Positions 17,516 through 25,950 of a stretch of 64,000 nucleotides of DNA are shown here, one piece after another. Source of the DNA: CAYTLW01 sp964438735 (GTDB lineage Bacteria; Myxococcota_A; UBA9042). Each line of letters opens with the position of its first letter. Position 1 is the stretch's first letter. A model generated the notes under the pieces. That model was not told the DNA's origin. It did no database searches and saw only the letters and a program-made list of their open reading frames with translations. The stretch covers positions 1 through 64,000 of the forward strand of contig CAYTLW010000014.1 of the NCBI GenBank assembly GCA_964438735.1, written 5' to 3'. The position numbers and the translations under genes are program-made.

Positions 17516-19504
17516 TCACCCGTCGATGAGCGAGCGGGTTTGCAAGCCGCCACCATCCAACTCGACGGCGCAGACCTCGCTCAAAACCGACTCACCATTG
17601 TCATTGGTCGAGAAGGCTGCGACGGCGTCGACCGCGGCGGCGGCACGCGCTGCGCAGGTCTCAGCCGGCACGCCGGGGTGGCAAATGGCGTAGGTGTGCA
17701 CCAGGTGCCCCAAGAGGTTCGTCGGCGAGCGACCGTAGAACGTGCCGATCCATGGCGCGATGCCATCGCAGGCGTGATCCAGGAGCTCGCCAATTCGTTC
17801 GCCACGCACGGCGCCCAGCAACAGCCGGTCGGGCCGTAGGCGGCTTGCCAGGGCGATCAATGTGTCGCCATCGCCTGGACTCGATGTGCCGTCCAGGCGA
17901 ATCGCCTGGTCGTGCTTCAAGTGCAGCCGGATACCCGCCTCGATGACCACCAGCCGCTCATTGTCGCCCGCCTCGAGCGCAAGCGCGTTGAGCAGCGTTC
18001 GGCGGCCAACGCCCGGCGTGCCGCAGATCGCGATGCTACGACGGCTCGCCACCAGCTCCGAGAGCACGGTAGCGGCCTCGGCGGTGACTTTGCCTTGACC
18101 GACCAGGTCGCCCAGCGTCGCGGCTTTGCTGCGCGGCTTGCGCAACAGCACCACGGGACCACTCGGGCAGAGTGGCGGCCAGACCACGCGCACTGCAGTG
18201 CCATCGGCCAGGGAACCTTGTGCTTGGGTGGCGCCGCTTTCGACCTTCAAACCGGTGGCGCGTACCAGACGATCGACGGCAGCGGTCAGCGCCTCAGGCC
18301 CCGAGAAACGTGTGGCCGCTTCTGCGCGCGAGCCGCCGCCAGAGATGTAGACCTTGTCGTGTCCGTTCACCTCGATCGTGTGGATGTCGGCGTCGTCGAG
18401 CATCTCCTCCAGCGGACCCAGGCCAGCCAGTTCGTAGATCAGATCGCGCTTCAATCTTCCGATCTCCAGGGCGCGGTCGATCCGCCCGGCGTCGAGTGAA
18501 CGGTCGATGAACGCGACCACTTCGGACTCGAGGGATTGCCATTCGGCATCGTCGAGACTGGATGCATCCGACGGCAGTGCCGCGCCCAACTCGGAGCGAG
18601 CGCGCCCGTACAGGGCCAACAGGGTCTCGAAATGGTCGGTCGGCGGCGGCCCGACTTCCTCTTCGGTCGCTTCGGGAACTCGCGCCGAAGACAGAGACGT
18701 GGCCGCCGCGTCGGCGTTGATGTCGATGTCCGGGATGTCCGAGGCGACCCCGTCGAGCACGTCGTCCAGGCGCTCGACCGGACCGGTCATCCGGTAGGGA
18801 TCCATGGATTCCAGCGCAGCTTCCGGATCCGGAGCAGCGATGGCGTCTATCAGTTCGGATCTGATGGGCTGCACATCCACCGCTTCTGTTTCGACCTCGC
18901 CCTGCTGGCGGGCGCGCTCCATCATCATGCGCGCCACAGCGGCGTCCGACTCCAGCTCGGCCACGGTGCTCTCGTCCGGTGCTTCAACCTCCGGCGCGGC
19001 CTCTTCTGGCGCCCCGTCATCGAGCGACGGCGGTGCATCGGAGGCCCAGTCGCCCAAGGCGTCATCCAGCAGGTCGATGGCCGGCGCCTGATCTGCTTCG
19101 GAGTCCACGGGCGGCGGCGGGAAGTCTTCGAGGGCGTCCCCGTCAACGGCCGGCTCGTCGGCGGCAGGTTCGTCAAAAGCGGGCGGCTCAGCGCCGGTCT
19201 GCAGGTTGTCGCCAAGATCGAAGAACTGCATCACGAAGTCGCCGAGGTAGACCTTGTCGTCTGACGAGATCTCCACCGGGCTGGCGATGCGGTGGCCGTT
19301 GACGTACGTGCCGTTGGTCGAGGCGAGATCCTCGATGACGAAGCGACCGGTGGTATGCACCCGTACGAGCGAGTGGCGCTTGCTGATGTTCTGCTTGGGA
19401 AGGATGACGTCGTTGCCTTTGACGCGTCCGATCATCACCTCGGGCTTGTCGAAGTGAAAGGTATATACCTGCCCACTTTTCTCGCGGATGGTGACGCTGA
19501 ACAT
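17516..19504 (-). CDS. FHA domain fused to degenerate CpaF/TadA-type secretion ATPase
   Basis: Residues 1-95 of 662 are an FHA domain (VMIGRVKGNDVIL, ISKRHSLV, DLASTNGTYVNG). A long acidic Pro-rich linker runs to about residue 320. The remainder follows the CpaF/TadA (type II/IV secretion ATPase) fold: GPLEEMLDDADIHTIEVNG is the family's N-terminal signature. The nucleotide site looks broken. Walker A reads GTPGVGRRT (495-503), with Arg for the essential Lys. The Walker B Glu of GExRG is Ala in LLLGAVRG, and the HDG/HAN-type motif is absent. I infer a pseudo-ATPase adaptor. GGAG precedes ATG 19504 by five bases. No tad pilus genes are nearby. Confidence 0.85.
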   Translation of the reverse strand: MFSVTIREKSGQVYTFHFDKPEVMIGRVKGNDVILPKQNISKRHSLVRVHTTGRFVIEDLASTNGTYVNGHRIASPVEISSDDKVYLGDFVMQFFDLGDNLQTGAEPPAFDEPAADEPAVDGDALEDFPPPPVDSEADQAPAIDLLDDALGDWASDAPPSLDDGAPEEAAPEVEAPDESTVAELESDAAVARMMMERARQQGEVETEAVDVQPIRSELIDAIAAPDPEAALESMDPYRMTGPVERLDDVLDGVASDIPDIDINADAAATSLSSARVPEATEEEVGPPPTDHFETLLALYGRARSELGAALPSDASSLDDAEWQSLESEVVAFIDRSLDAGRIDRALEIGRLKRDLIYELAGLGPLEEMLDDADIHTIEVNGHDKVYISGGGSRAEAATRFSGPEALTAAVDRLVRATGLKVESGATQAQGSLADGTAVRVVWPPLCPSGPVVLLRKPRSKAATLGDLVGQGKVTAEAATVLSELVASRRSIAICGTPGVGRRTLLNALALEAGDNERLVVIEAGIRLHLKHDQAIRLDGTSSPGDGDTLIALASRLRPDRLLLGAVRGERIGELLDHACDGIAPWIGTFYGRSPTNLLGHLVHTYAICHPGVPAETCAARAAAAVDAVAAFSTNDNGESVLSEVCAVELDGGGLQTRSLIDG

Positions 19505-19664
19505 CCGATCTCCGTGCGCGTCGCCTTCGGCGAAGTGCGATGCCGGGTCCGTACACTTGGGCTGGCACCGCTTCAGGTGCGTGACAGGGCCGCGTACGGG
19601 GGCCCTATGTTCGACAAGCGTGGGCAAGACGTCAAGGCGGCGGGGTACGGCCACCGCAGCGCCT

Positions 19665-20393
19665 TCATGGGGCCGTCGGGTGGGCCATGCAGCGGACCAC
19701 CAGTGCGCTCACGTCGTCCGTCCACGCGGCGCGCATGACCGCGACGCCAGCGGCGCCGGCGTCAAAACAGCCCGCTACCTGGGCCGCGTTGATGCCGCCA
19801 AGGGCCAGCACGGGACCGCTGGCGGCAGCGACCAGGCGGGCGAGGCCAGCCAGGCCAAGGGGCGCCACTTCAGGTTTGCTCGGCGTGGCCAGGACCGGCG
19901 ACACCATCACCCAGTCCGCTCCGGCGTCGAACGCCCGCCGCACGCCGGCCTCATCATGGGCCGAGCGACTCAGGGCGACGTTCGGGCATGCCATTGAATT
20001 GATTGCATTGCGCCAGATGTCGGGCGGCGCCGCGCGCTCGGGCAGCTGCAAAAAGTCAGGCCTCCAGCGGGCGACCTGTTGGCAGAACGCGGCCACTTCG
20101 TCCGGCTGGTGACGAGGGCCCGGGTTGACGCCAAGAACAAGGCCAGCAGCTCGAATCAGGGGGACAGCACGCTCGAGCCAGGCCGACCAGCCGACCAAAT
20201 CGAGTGCCGGATCGCGCAGCAGGACGCCGATTCGGCCGCCGTCGCCGCCACCGGCCCGGGCCAGGGCACCGAACTTCATGGCCAGTTGAGACGGCGAGGT
20301 TTGGGAGTCGACATGCGCGCCGAAGGCCCCGGGCGTGATGGCAACCAGTCGCGGCGGCAACGGACTCGCGCTGATCGACGAGCGGCCGCTCAC
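19665..20393 (-). CDS. thiE: ThiE/TenI-family thiamine-phosphate synthase-like protein
   Basis: The 242-residue protein matches the ThiE/TenI TIM barrel. The clearest region is the C-terminal half: SRSAHDEAGVRRAFDAGADW, VMVSPVLATPSKPEVAPLG and LALGGINAAQ followed by GAAGVAVM. ThiE joins the HMP-pyrophosphate and thiazole-phosphate moieties; TenI aromatises the thiazole product and shares the fold. The N-terminal half is divergent, and the usual (D/N)GVHLGQxD motif reads DFLQLPERA, so TenI activity is a real alternative and the symbol is tentative. The GTG start overlaps the thiG stop by four bases (GTGA at 20390-20393), showing a coupled thiG-thiE operon. Confidence 0.8.
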   Translation of the reverse strand: MSGRSSISASPLPPRLVAITPGAFGAHVDSQTSPSQLAMKFGALARAGGGDGGRIGVLLRDPALDLVGWSAWLERAVPLIRAAGLVLGVNPGPRHQPDEVAAFCQQVARWRPDFLQLPERAAPPDIWRNAINSMACPNVALSRSAHDEAGVRRAFDAGADWVMVSPVLATPSKPEVAPLGLAGLARLVAAASGPVLALGGINAAQVAGCFDAGAAGVAVMRAAWTDDVSALVVRCMAHPTAP

Positions 20394-21184
20394 GCGATGA
20401 GGCCGGACATGGGGCTGGAAGCCGACGCGTGGGCGCGACGCTCGATGCGGCCGGCCAGGAAGGCCAGACGACCCGCCTCGATGCCCAAGCGCATGGCCCG
20501 CGCCATGGCGACTGGATCGCTCGCGCCGGCGATGGCGGTGTTCATCAACACGGCGGCGCAGCCCAGCTCCAGAGCGATAGCGGCGTCGGATGCGGTGCCG
20601 ACGCCGGCATCCACCAATACGGGCACCCCCGCCTGCTCGACGATCAGGCGCAGGTTGTGCGGGTTGCGAATGCCCAGGCCGCTGCCGATGGGCGCGCCCA
20701 GGGGCATGACTGCGGCGCATCCGGCGTCTTCGAGTTTACGACAGAGCACCAGGTCATCGGTGCAGTAGGGCAGCACGTTGAAGCCTTCGCCAACCAGGAT
20801 GCGGGCGGCCGCCAGCAAGCCCTCGGCGTCCGGGTACAGGGTGCGCTCATCACCGATCACTTCCAGCTTGACCAGGTCTCCAAGGCCCAACTCGCGGGCC
20901 AGCATGGCCGTGCGCACCGCGTCATCAACCGTGTAGCAGCCGGCGGTGTTGGGCAACAGGGTGATCCGATCCCTGTCGATGGCGTCCAGGACCGCCGGAC
21001 CAGCGCCGCTCAGGTCGACCCGACGCAGGGCGACGGTGACGATCTGCGCACCGGAGGCGTCGATGGCATCGCGGGTCTGCTCCACGCTGGCGTATCGACC
21101 CGTGCCCACCAGCAGGCGGGAGTGGAAGGTCCGGCCGGCCAGCTGCCAGCCGTCGTTGAGTACGTGGGGCGCGAGCTCGGCCAT
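20390..21184 (-). CDS. thiG: Thiazole synthase ThiG
   Basis: The 264-residue length and motifs match ThiG, which forms the thiazole phosphate of thiamine from deoxyxylulose-5-phosphate, dehydroglycine and ThiS-thiocarboxylate. Visible are SRLLVGTGRYAS near residue 22, the catalytic Lys106 in LVKLEVIGD, PNTAGCYT, GCAAVMPLGAPIGSG, PVLVDAGVGTASDAA and AVLMNTAIAGASDP. GGGAGG lies five bases before the ATG at 21184. ThiE is coupled downstream. ThiS, its sulfur donor, is encoded 4.5 kb away on the other strand (25700-25930). Confidence 0.97.
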   Translation of the reverse strand: MAELAPHVLNDGWQLAGRTFHSRLLVGTGRYASVEQTRDAIDASGAQIVTVALRRVDLSGAGPAVLDAIDRDRITLLPNTAGCYTVDDAVRTAMLARELGLGDLVKLEVIGDERTLYPDAEGLLAAARILVGEGFNVLPYCTDDLVLCRKLEDAGCAAVMPLGAPIGSGLGIRNPHNLRLIVEQAGVPVLVDAGVGTASDAAIALELGCAAVLMNTAIAGASDPVAMARAMRLGIEAGRLAFLAGRIERRAHASASSPMSGLIA

Positions 21185-21380
21185 GGGGTCCTCCCGTGCC
21201 GCCGCGGGAGGACGTGTCTACGGCCCGCGAAGCGGCCGCATACTGTGCAGCAAGGCCCGCAGATTGGCCAGACTTGGCGAGAACCACGGGCCGTTCTACG
21301 CTGTCGCCCCCCGTCGTCTCGGACGGGTCCATCGCCACCGCCCACGGGCGCGGCATCCGCCCGCAGATGCGAGGCCCCCG

Positions 21381-22598
21381 GTGTTCGACTCTCCCGCCCC
21401 CGACGCGCCCGGTAACGGGTCCTTCGATCGCAGCGTTTTCAACGGTCTGCGAGTCGCCCTGGTGCATGACTGGTTGATCACCCTGCGCGGTGGCGAACGG
21501 GTCCTGGACGGCTTCTGCGAACTCTTCCCAGACGCCACCCTGCACACCCTGGTACGCGTGCCGGGATGCGCCTCGCCGCGCATCGAGGCCATGCGCCACG
21601 CCACGTCTTTCGCCGATCGCATACCGGCGGCCCACAAACGCCATCGCTGGCTGTTGCCCTTCTACCCGGCGGCCATCGAAGCCTTCGACCTGCGGCAATA
21701 CGATCTCATCCTGTCGTCCAGCCACTGCGTCGCCAAGGGGGTCATCCCCGCACCCGGCGCGGTGCATGTCTGCTACAGCCACACGCCGGTTCGTTACGCA
21801 TGGGATCGTACCGCCGACTACATCCGCGGCTCTGGCGCAGCCGTCGCCGCCGCCCGCCCGGCGCTGCAGTTGGCCGCCGCCTGGTTGCGCAACTTCGACG
21901 CCCGCACCCTGCCGCGGGTCGACCACTTCATCGCCAACAGCAAAAATACGGCGAGCAAGATCGATCGTTTCTACAAGCGCCCGGCAGAGGTCATCCCGCC
22001 GCCGGTGGAGCTCGATCTCTTTGGCGATACCCCGCAGACGGCCGGCGGTTACGACCTGGTGCTGGGTGCCCTGGTGCCCTACAAGCGGGCCGATCTGGCG
22101 ATCAACGCCTTCCGCCTTCTGCCCGATCGGCGGCTGGTGGTGGTCGGCGGCGGGCCGGAATACGACCGCCTGTCGCGCGCGCTGCCCGATAACGTAGAGA
22201 TGGTCGGCCGCGTCGACGAGGCCGACCTGCCAGGCTGGTACGCCGGCGCGCGGGCGCTGATCTTCCCCGGCGAAGAGGACTTCGGCATCGTTCCACTGGA
22301 GGCCCAGGCCTGCGGCACGCCGGTGATCGCCTTCGGGCGCGGCGGCGCCTTGGAGAGCGTGGTGGAAGGCCGGACCGGCATCTTCTTCCCCGAACCCACG
22401 CCAGAATCGCTGGCCGAGGCGGTCAAAGTCTTCGACGACATGGACCTGCTCGAGGCCGATTGCCGCGCCAACGCCGCCCGATTCGGTCGCCAGGGCTTCA
22501 TCGAGCGCATCGCCACCTCGGTAGGTGCCGCCCTGGCCGCCAGCCCGTCCCGGCAACGACGCCAGCGCCTGGCCGCCATCCCGCGAGGCAGTCCGTGA
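21381..22598 (+). CDS. Glycosyltransferase family 4
   Basis: The 405-residue protein has a GT-B, GT4 layout. The N-terminal domain opens with VALVHDWLITLRGGERVLDG, a signature common to exopolysaccharide mannosyltransferases of this clade. The C-terminal nucleotide-sugar-binding domain contains LVVVGGGPEYD and the catalytic-loop motif PGEEDFGIVPLEAQACGTPVIA, with the EX7E-type glutamates. No membrane segment is evident, so it should act at the cytoplasmic membrane face. The GTG start at 21381 has GAGG six bases ahead. Its stop overlaps the flippase GTG by four bases, making it the first gene of a polysaccharide assembly operon. Confidence 0.93.
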   Translation: MFDSPAPDAPGNGSFDRSVFNGLRVALVHDWLITLRGGERVLDGFCELFPDATLHTLVRVPGCASPRIEAMRHATSFADRIPAAHKRHRWLLPFYPAAIEAFDLRQYDLILSSSHCVAKGVIPAPGAVHVCYSHTPVRYAWDRTADYIRGSGAAVAAARPALQLAAAWLRNFDARTLPRVDHFIANSKNTASKIDRFYKRPAEVIPPPVELDLFGDTPQTAGGYDLVLGALVPYKRADLAINAFRLLPDRRLVVVGGGPEYDRLSRALPDNVEMVGRVDEADLPGWYAGARALIFPGEEDFGIVPLEAQACGTPVIAFGRGGALESVVEGRTGIFFPEPTPESLAEAVKVFDDMDLLEADCRANAARFGRQGFIERIATSVGAALAASPSRQRRQRLAAIPRGSP

Positions 22599-23950
22599 CT
22601 CCCGCCGGGCTCTTCTTCTCGTCGCGCATCCGCCGCAACCTCGGCTACAAGCTGCTCGGAACGGTGGCCGAAAAGGGGCTGCGCCTGGGCCTGACCATGG
22701 TCGCGGCGCGCCTGCTGGGCACCGCCGCCTGGGGTCGATACGGCTACGCCCTGGCCCTGTCCGCGCTGCTCGTGCAGCTGAGCGATATGGGGCTGAATCT
22801 CTTTCTGGCGCGCGAGATCGCACGCGACGACCTGGACATGGAGCGCGCGGACTTCGTCGGCCAGGTCTACGCCCTGAAGGCGTTGCTCAGCGTTGGCTAC
22901 CTGCTGGCCATGGGAGCGCTCTGCCTGGCGCACCTGGACGAACCGGTCGTCGCCGGCGCCATCGCCCTATGTGCCCTGGCGGCGCTTGGTAACGCCGGCG
23001 TCGAGGCCCTGCTGCACCTGTTCCGCGGCGTTCAGGACCTGGCCCTGGAGGCGCGCACCGTCACCGCCTATTCGGCCGCCCAACTGACCCTCGGCCTGGC
23101 CGCCCTGGGCACGGCGGCGCTCCTGTTCGAGCGCTCCTTCGCCGCCAGCCCCGGCGAGCCCGGTGAGGCCGCGTGCCTGCTGCTCTACTGCGCGGCCCTG
23201 GCCCTGGCGTCGGTGGTGGCCGTGGCGGTCGCCTTGCGGCTCGCCCGACGTATCGTCCGCCCCCGCTTCGCCCTGTCGGCCCCGCTGGCCCGCCGATTCG
23301 TGCGCGACGTGCTGCCGTTGGGCATCGCCATCGTGGCCTCGCTGATCTATTTCCGCATCGACGTGCCGATGATCCGCTGGCTGCGCGGCGATGTGGACAC
23401 CGGTCTGTACACCGCCGGCTACAAGGTCCTCGAGTATGGCGCCCTGGCCCCGGCCATGATGATGGCCGCCACCTTTCCCGCACTCAGCGAGGCCATCGCC
23501 CGCGACCCGACCGGCGCCCGCTCGCTGCATCGCACCGCGCTGGGCTGGCTGGTGGCTGCAGGCAGCGCAGGCACGCTGATCCTGTGGCTGGCCGCCGACC
23601 CGATCATCCTGCTGCTCTACGGCGAACGCTTCGCCGACTGTGCGCCCATCCTCCGCGCCCTGGCGCCCTGCGTGCTGCTCACCTTCGTCAACTTCCTGCT
23701 CACCCACATGCTGGTAGCCCTGGGGCTGGTCCGGCAGCAGATGGTCATCTCGCTGGGCCTGATCGGGCTCAACATCGGCCTGAACCTGTGGTGGATTCCC
23801 CTGTGGGGTGGCGTCGGCGCGGCCTGGGCCACCGCTGTGACCGAATTGGCGCTGCTGGCCTGCTGCGTGCCCCTGGTCTGGGGCGGCCTGGCGCGCGCTG
23901 AGCGACGGGGCCCGATCGAGACGCGCTCGTCGCCGCAGGTGACGCCGTGA
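22595..23950 (+). CDS. Wzx-like polysaccharide flippase (MOP superfamily)
   Basis: The 451-residue product has about 12-14 hydrophobic helices and begins RRNLGYKLLGTVAEKGLRLG, the typical start of MOP-superfamily O-antigen and exopolysaccharide flippases. The mid-protein segment with YFRIDVPMIRW and LYTAGYKVLEY is also family-typical. Wzx flippases move lipid-linked oligosaccharides across the inner membrane. The GTG start at 22595 overlaps the preceding stop (GTGA), and its own stop overlaps the following GTG in the same way, so GT, flippase and polymerase/ligase are translationally coupled. Confidence 0.9.
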   Translation: MTPAGLFFSSRIRRNLGYKLLGTVAEKGLRLGLTMVAARLLGTAAWGRYGYALALSALLVQLSDMGLNLFLAREIARDDLDMERADFVGQVYALKALLSVGYLLAMGALCLAHLDEPVVAGAIALCALAALGNAGVEALLHLFRGVQDLALEARTVTAYSAAQLTLGLAALGTAALLFERSFAASPGEPGEAACLLLYCAALALASVVAVAVALRLARRIVRPRFALSAPLARRFVRDVLPLGIAIVASLIYFRIDVPMIRWLRGDVDTGLYTAGYKVLEYGALAPAMMMAATFPALSEAIARDPTGARSLHRTALGWLVAAGSAGTLILWLAADPIILLLYGERFADCAPILRALAPCVLLTFVNFLLTHMLVALGLVRQQMVISLGLIGLNIGLNLWWIPLWGGVGAAWATAVTELALLACCVPLVWGGLARAERRGPIETRSSPQVTP

Positions 23951-25719
23951 ACACCGCCGCCAGCGACGACTGCCGGAACGTCGGCCTGCCGGGGAACGCG
24001 GCCGGCCTGGCCATGATGCTGCTGTGCATGTTGGCGCCGCTGGAGCTGCGCGTGGCCACCGCGTCGGCGGCCGGCCTGGCTGTCTCGGCCATAGAGGTCC
24101 TGGCGGCGTTGACGATCGGATTGGGTGGGCTGGCGGTCATGGCCCGCGCCGCCAACGAGCCCGGCACCCTTCGCTTCCTGCTGCGGCCGGCGCCGGTGGC
24201 GTTGTTTCTATGGGCAGGCGTGCACGTGGCCAGCGCTGGCTGGACGACCGGCGAGCCGATCATGGCGCTGAAGTTCGGCCTGCGGGTCACCGGCGGTGCC
24301 GCGCTCGCGATCATCGCCTGCCTGCTCGCCGATCGGCCACGATTCCGTGCACGACTGCGGTTGGGCCTGCTGGTGGGTCTGGGGCTGCTGACCGTGATCG
24401 CCGCGGCCGAGCGCCTCGTCGGCCAGCCGATGGAGCCTTTCTTGCGCCTGTTCCGGGACGAACCCACCTGGATGCTGGGCGAGCAGCGACTGTCAGCGAC
24501 CTTCTACCACGCCAACACCTTTGCGGCGTATCTCGAATTGACCTTGCCATTCGTGCTGCTGCTCACCGCCGCTGGTTCAGCCACGCGGGCGAGTCGTTGG
24601 CTGCGTTGGACCTGGCTGCTGGCCTGCGGCGCCATGCTCAGCCTGACCTACAGCCGCGCCGGGCTGGTCGCCGGCATCATCGGCGCGGTCGCCCTGTGGA
24701 TCGCCGCGCGACGGCAGCCGGGGCGGCAGTCTCTGGCACGTGTGGCTGCGATCTTCGCCGTCGGCATCACCCTGGCCTACGGCGCCAATCCGGACATGCG
24801 GGCTCGCTTCGGCCTCGAGGAGCGGACATACAAGGTGCGCTACTCCTTCTTTGCCGAGTGTATCGGCCACGTCGGAGAGATGGTCCGCATCCCCATGCGG
24901 ATCAGCAACATCGGTCAGTGGCCGGTGTCCAATCGCCAGGCTCCCGGCCAGCTCGCGCACGTGGTCTGGTCGGGCGAGAGCAGCCCCGAGCCCTCCGCCT
25001 TCCGCTACTACTCCCTGCCCGATCTGAACGCCGCCGAACGCCACGAACTGGACGTACACATCCGGCTGCCGGAGCGGGCCGGCCTGTACACCACCCTCTT
25101 TGACATCCGCCGCAAGGGCATCCTCTGGATCGGCAGTGCAGGCAGCCCCATCGGCCGCCTGCCATGCGAGGCGAGGCCGGCCGACGTGGACCTGGTCGGG
25201 CCCTGGGATCCCGGGCCAGACGCCGGCCTGGGCCAGGATCGTGACATCCGCTTCCAGCGCCGGCCCCTGGAACTGTCCCGGCTGCACTACTGGCAAACCG
25301 CCTTGCGCCTCTTCCAGGCCCATCCCTGGCTCGGCATCGGCGCCGACCGCTTCCGTTTTGCCTACAAAGAACAGGTCCCGCCGCGGGCCTGGGATGAGCG
25401 CGCGCGGGCCCACTCGCTGGTCATGGAGACGGCCGCCAATCTCGGTCTGCTGGGCTTGCTGGCCCTGGGCCTGTTGGCAGGTGTGGTCGGCCGCGCTCTC
25501 TTCGAACGCTTGTGGCGACGCGACCGGACCGACGACATCGCCTTGGCGGCGAGCGCAGCGGTGCTCGCGTTCGGGCTGCACTCGCTGGTCGACTACTTCC
25601 TCGGCTATACCCAGATTCTGCTGATCGCCTGGCCGGTGATCGGCCTGGTCTGCGCCGATCTGCCGCGGCGCGCCCAGGCGACCGACAAGGAGGCTCCCGA
25701 TGGCCACATCCCCGCCTGA
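23947..25719 (+). CDS. O-antigen ligase/polymerase-family membrane protein (Wzy-C type)
   Basis: The 590-residue protein is mainly hydrophobic helices at both ends and carries the Wzy_C/WaaL signature region around residues 185-250 (SATFYHANTFAAYLELTLP, then LSLTYSRAGLVAGI). A conserved periplasmic-loop end is WLGIGADRFRFAY followed by ARAHSLVMETAANLGLLG. Between these, residues 285-440 form a hydrophilic beta-rich insert (from YSFFAECIGHVGEMVRIPM to RDIRFQRRPLELSR). That is much longer than the usual periplasmic loop and looks like an immunoglobulin-like domain. It should polymerise or ligate lipid-linked glycans made by the coupled upstream genes. GTG start overlaps the flippase stop by four bases. 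Confidence 0.88.
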   Translation: MNTAASDDCRNVGLPGNAAGLAMMLLCMLAPLELRVATASAAGLAVSAIEVLAALTIGLGGLAVMARAANEPGTLRFLLRPAPVALFLWAGVHVASAGWTTGEPIMALKFGLRVTGGAALAIIACLLADRPRFRARLRLGLLVGLGLLTVIAAAERLVGQPMEPFLRLFRDEPTWMLGEQRLSATFYHANTFAAYLELTLPFVLLLTAAGSATRASRWLRWTWLLACGAMLSLTYSRAGLVAGIIGAVALWIAARRQPGRQSLARVAAIFAVGITLAYGANPDMRARFGLEERTYKVRYSFFAECIGHVGEMVRIPMRISNIGQWPVSNRQAPGQLAHVVWSGESSPEPSAFRYYSLPDLNAAERHELDVHIRLPERAGLYTTLFDIRRKGILWIGSAGSPIGRLPCEARPADVDLVGPWDPGPDAGLGQDRDIRFQRRPLELSRLHYWQTALRLFQAHPWLGIGADRFRFAYKEQVPPRAWDERARAHSLVMETAANLGLLGLLALGLLAGVVGRALFERLWRRDRTDDIALAASAAVLAFGLHSLVDYFLGYTQILLIAWPVIGLVCADLPRRAQATDKEAPDGHIPA

Positions 25720-25930
25720 GACGGCGACGATCGAGATCCTGGTCAACGATGCGCCGACCACCATCGCCAGGGGGGCGACCATCACCACCCTGCTGGCGGA
25801 GTTGCAGATCGAGGTTCAGCGGGTCGCGGTGGAGCGCAATCGGAGCATCGTGCGCCGCGCGAAGCATGACGAGACGGTGCTGGAGGCTGGCGATCGGATC
25901 GAGATCGTCGGCTTTGTCGGCGGCGGCTGA
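25700..25930 (+). CDS. thiS: Sulfur carrier protein ThiS
   Basis: The 76-residue protein is a ubiquitin-like beta-grasp sulfur carrier. It has an EILVNDAPTTI N-terminal strand, LLAELQI, VAVERNRSIV and a C-terminus ending in GFVGGG, whose terminal Gly is adenylated and thiocarboxylated. It donates sulfur to ThiG. AAGGAGG lies seven bases before the ATG. The gene overlaps the last 20 bases of the polysaccharide polymerase/ligase gene, so it is probably co-transcribed with the glycan operon and separated from thiG-thiE. Confidence 0.93.
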   Translation: MATSPPETATIEILVNDAPTTIARGATITTLLAELQIEVQRVAVERNRSIVRRAKHDETVLEAGDRIEIVGFVGGG

Positions 25931-25950
25931 AGCTGCGGACTGTGGGCTCG

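Noticed and set aside
16053..19504. Tad/Flp pilus or type IV secretion locus
   Set aside because: Only a degenerate CpaF-like protein is present; no CpaB, CpaC, TadB/C, prepilin or VirB-type gene lies nearby.
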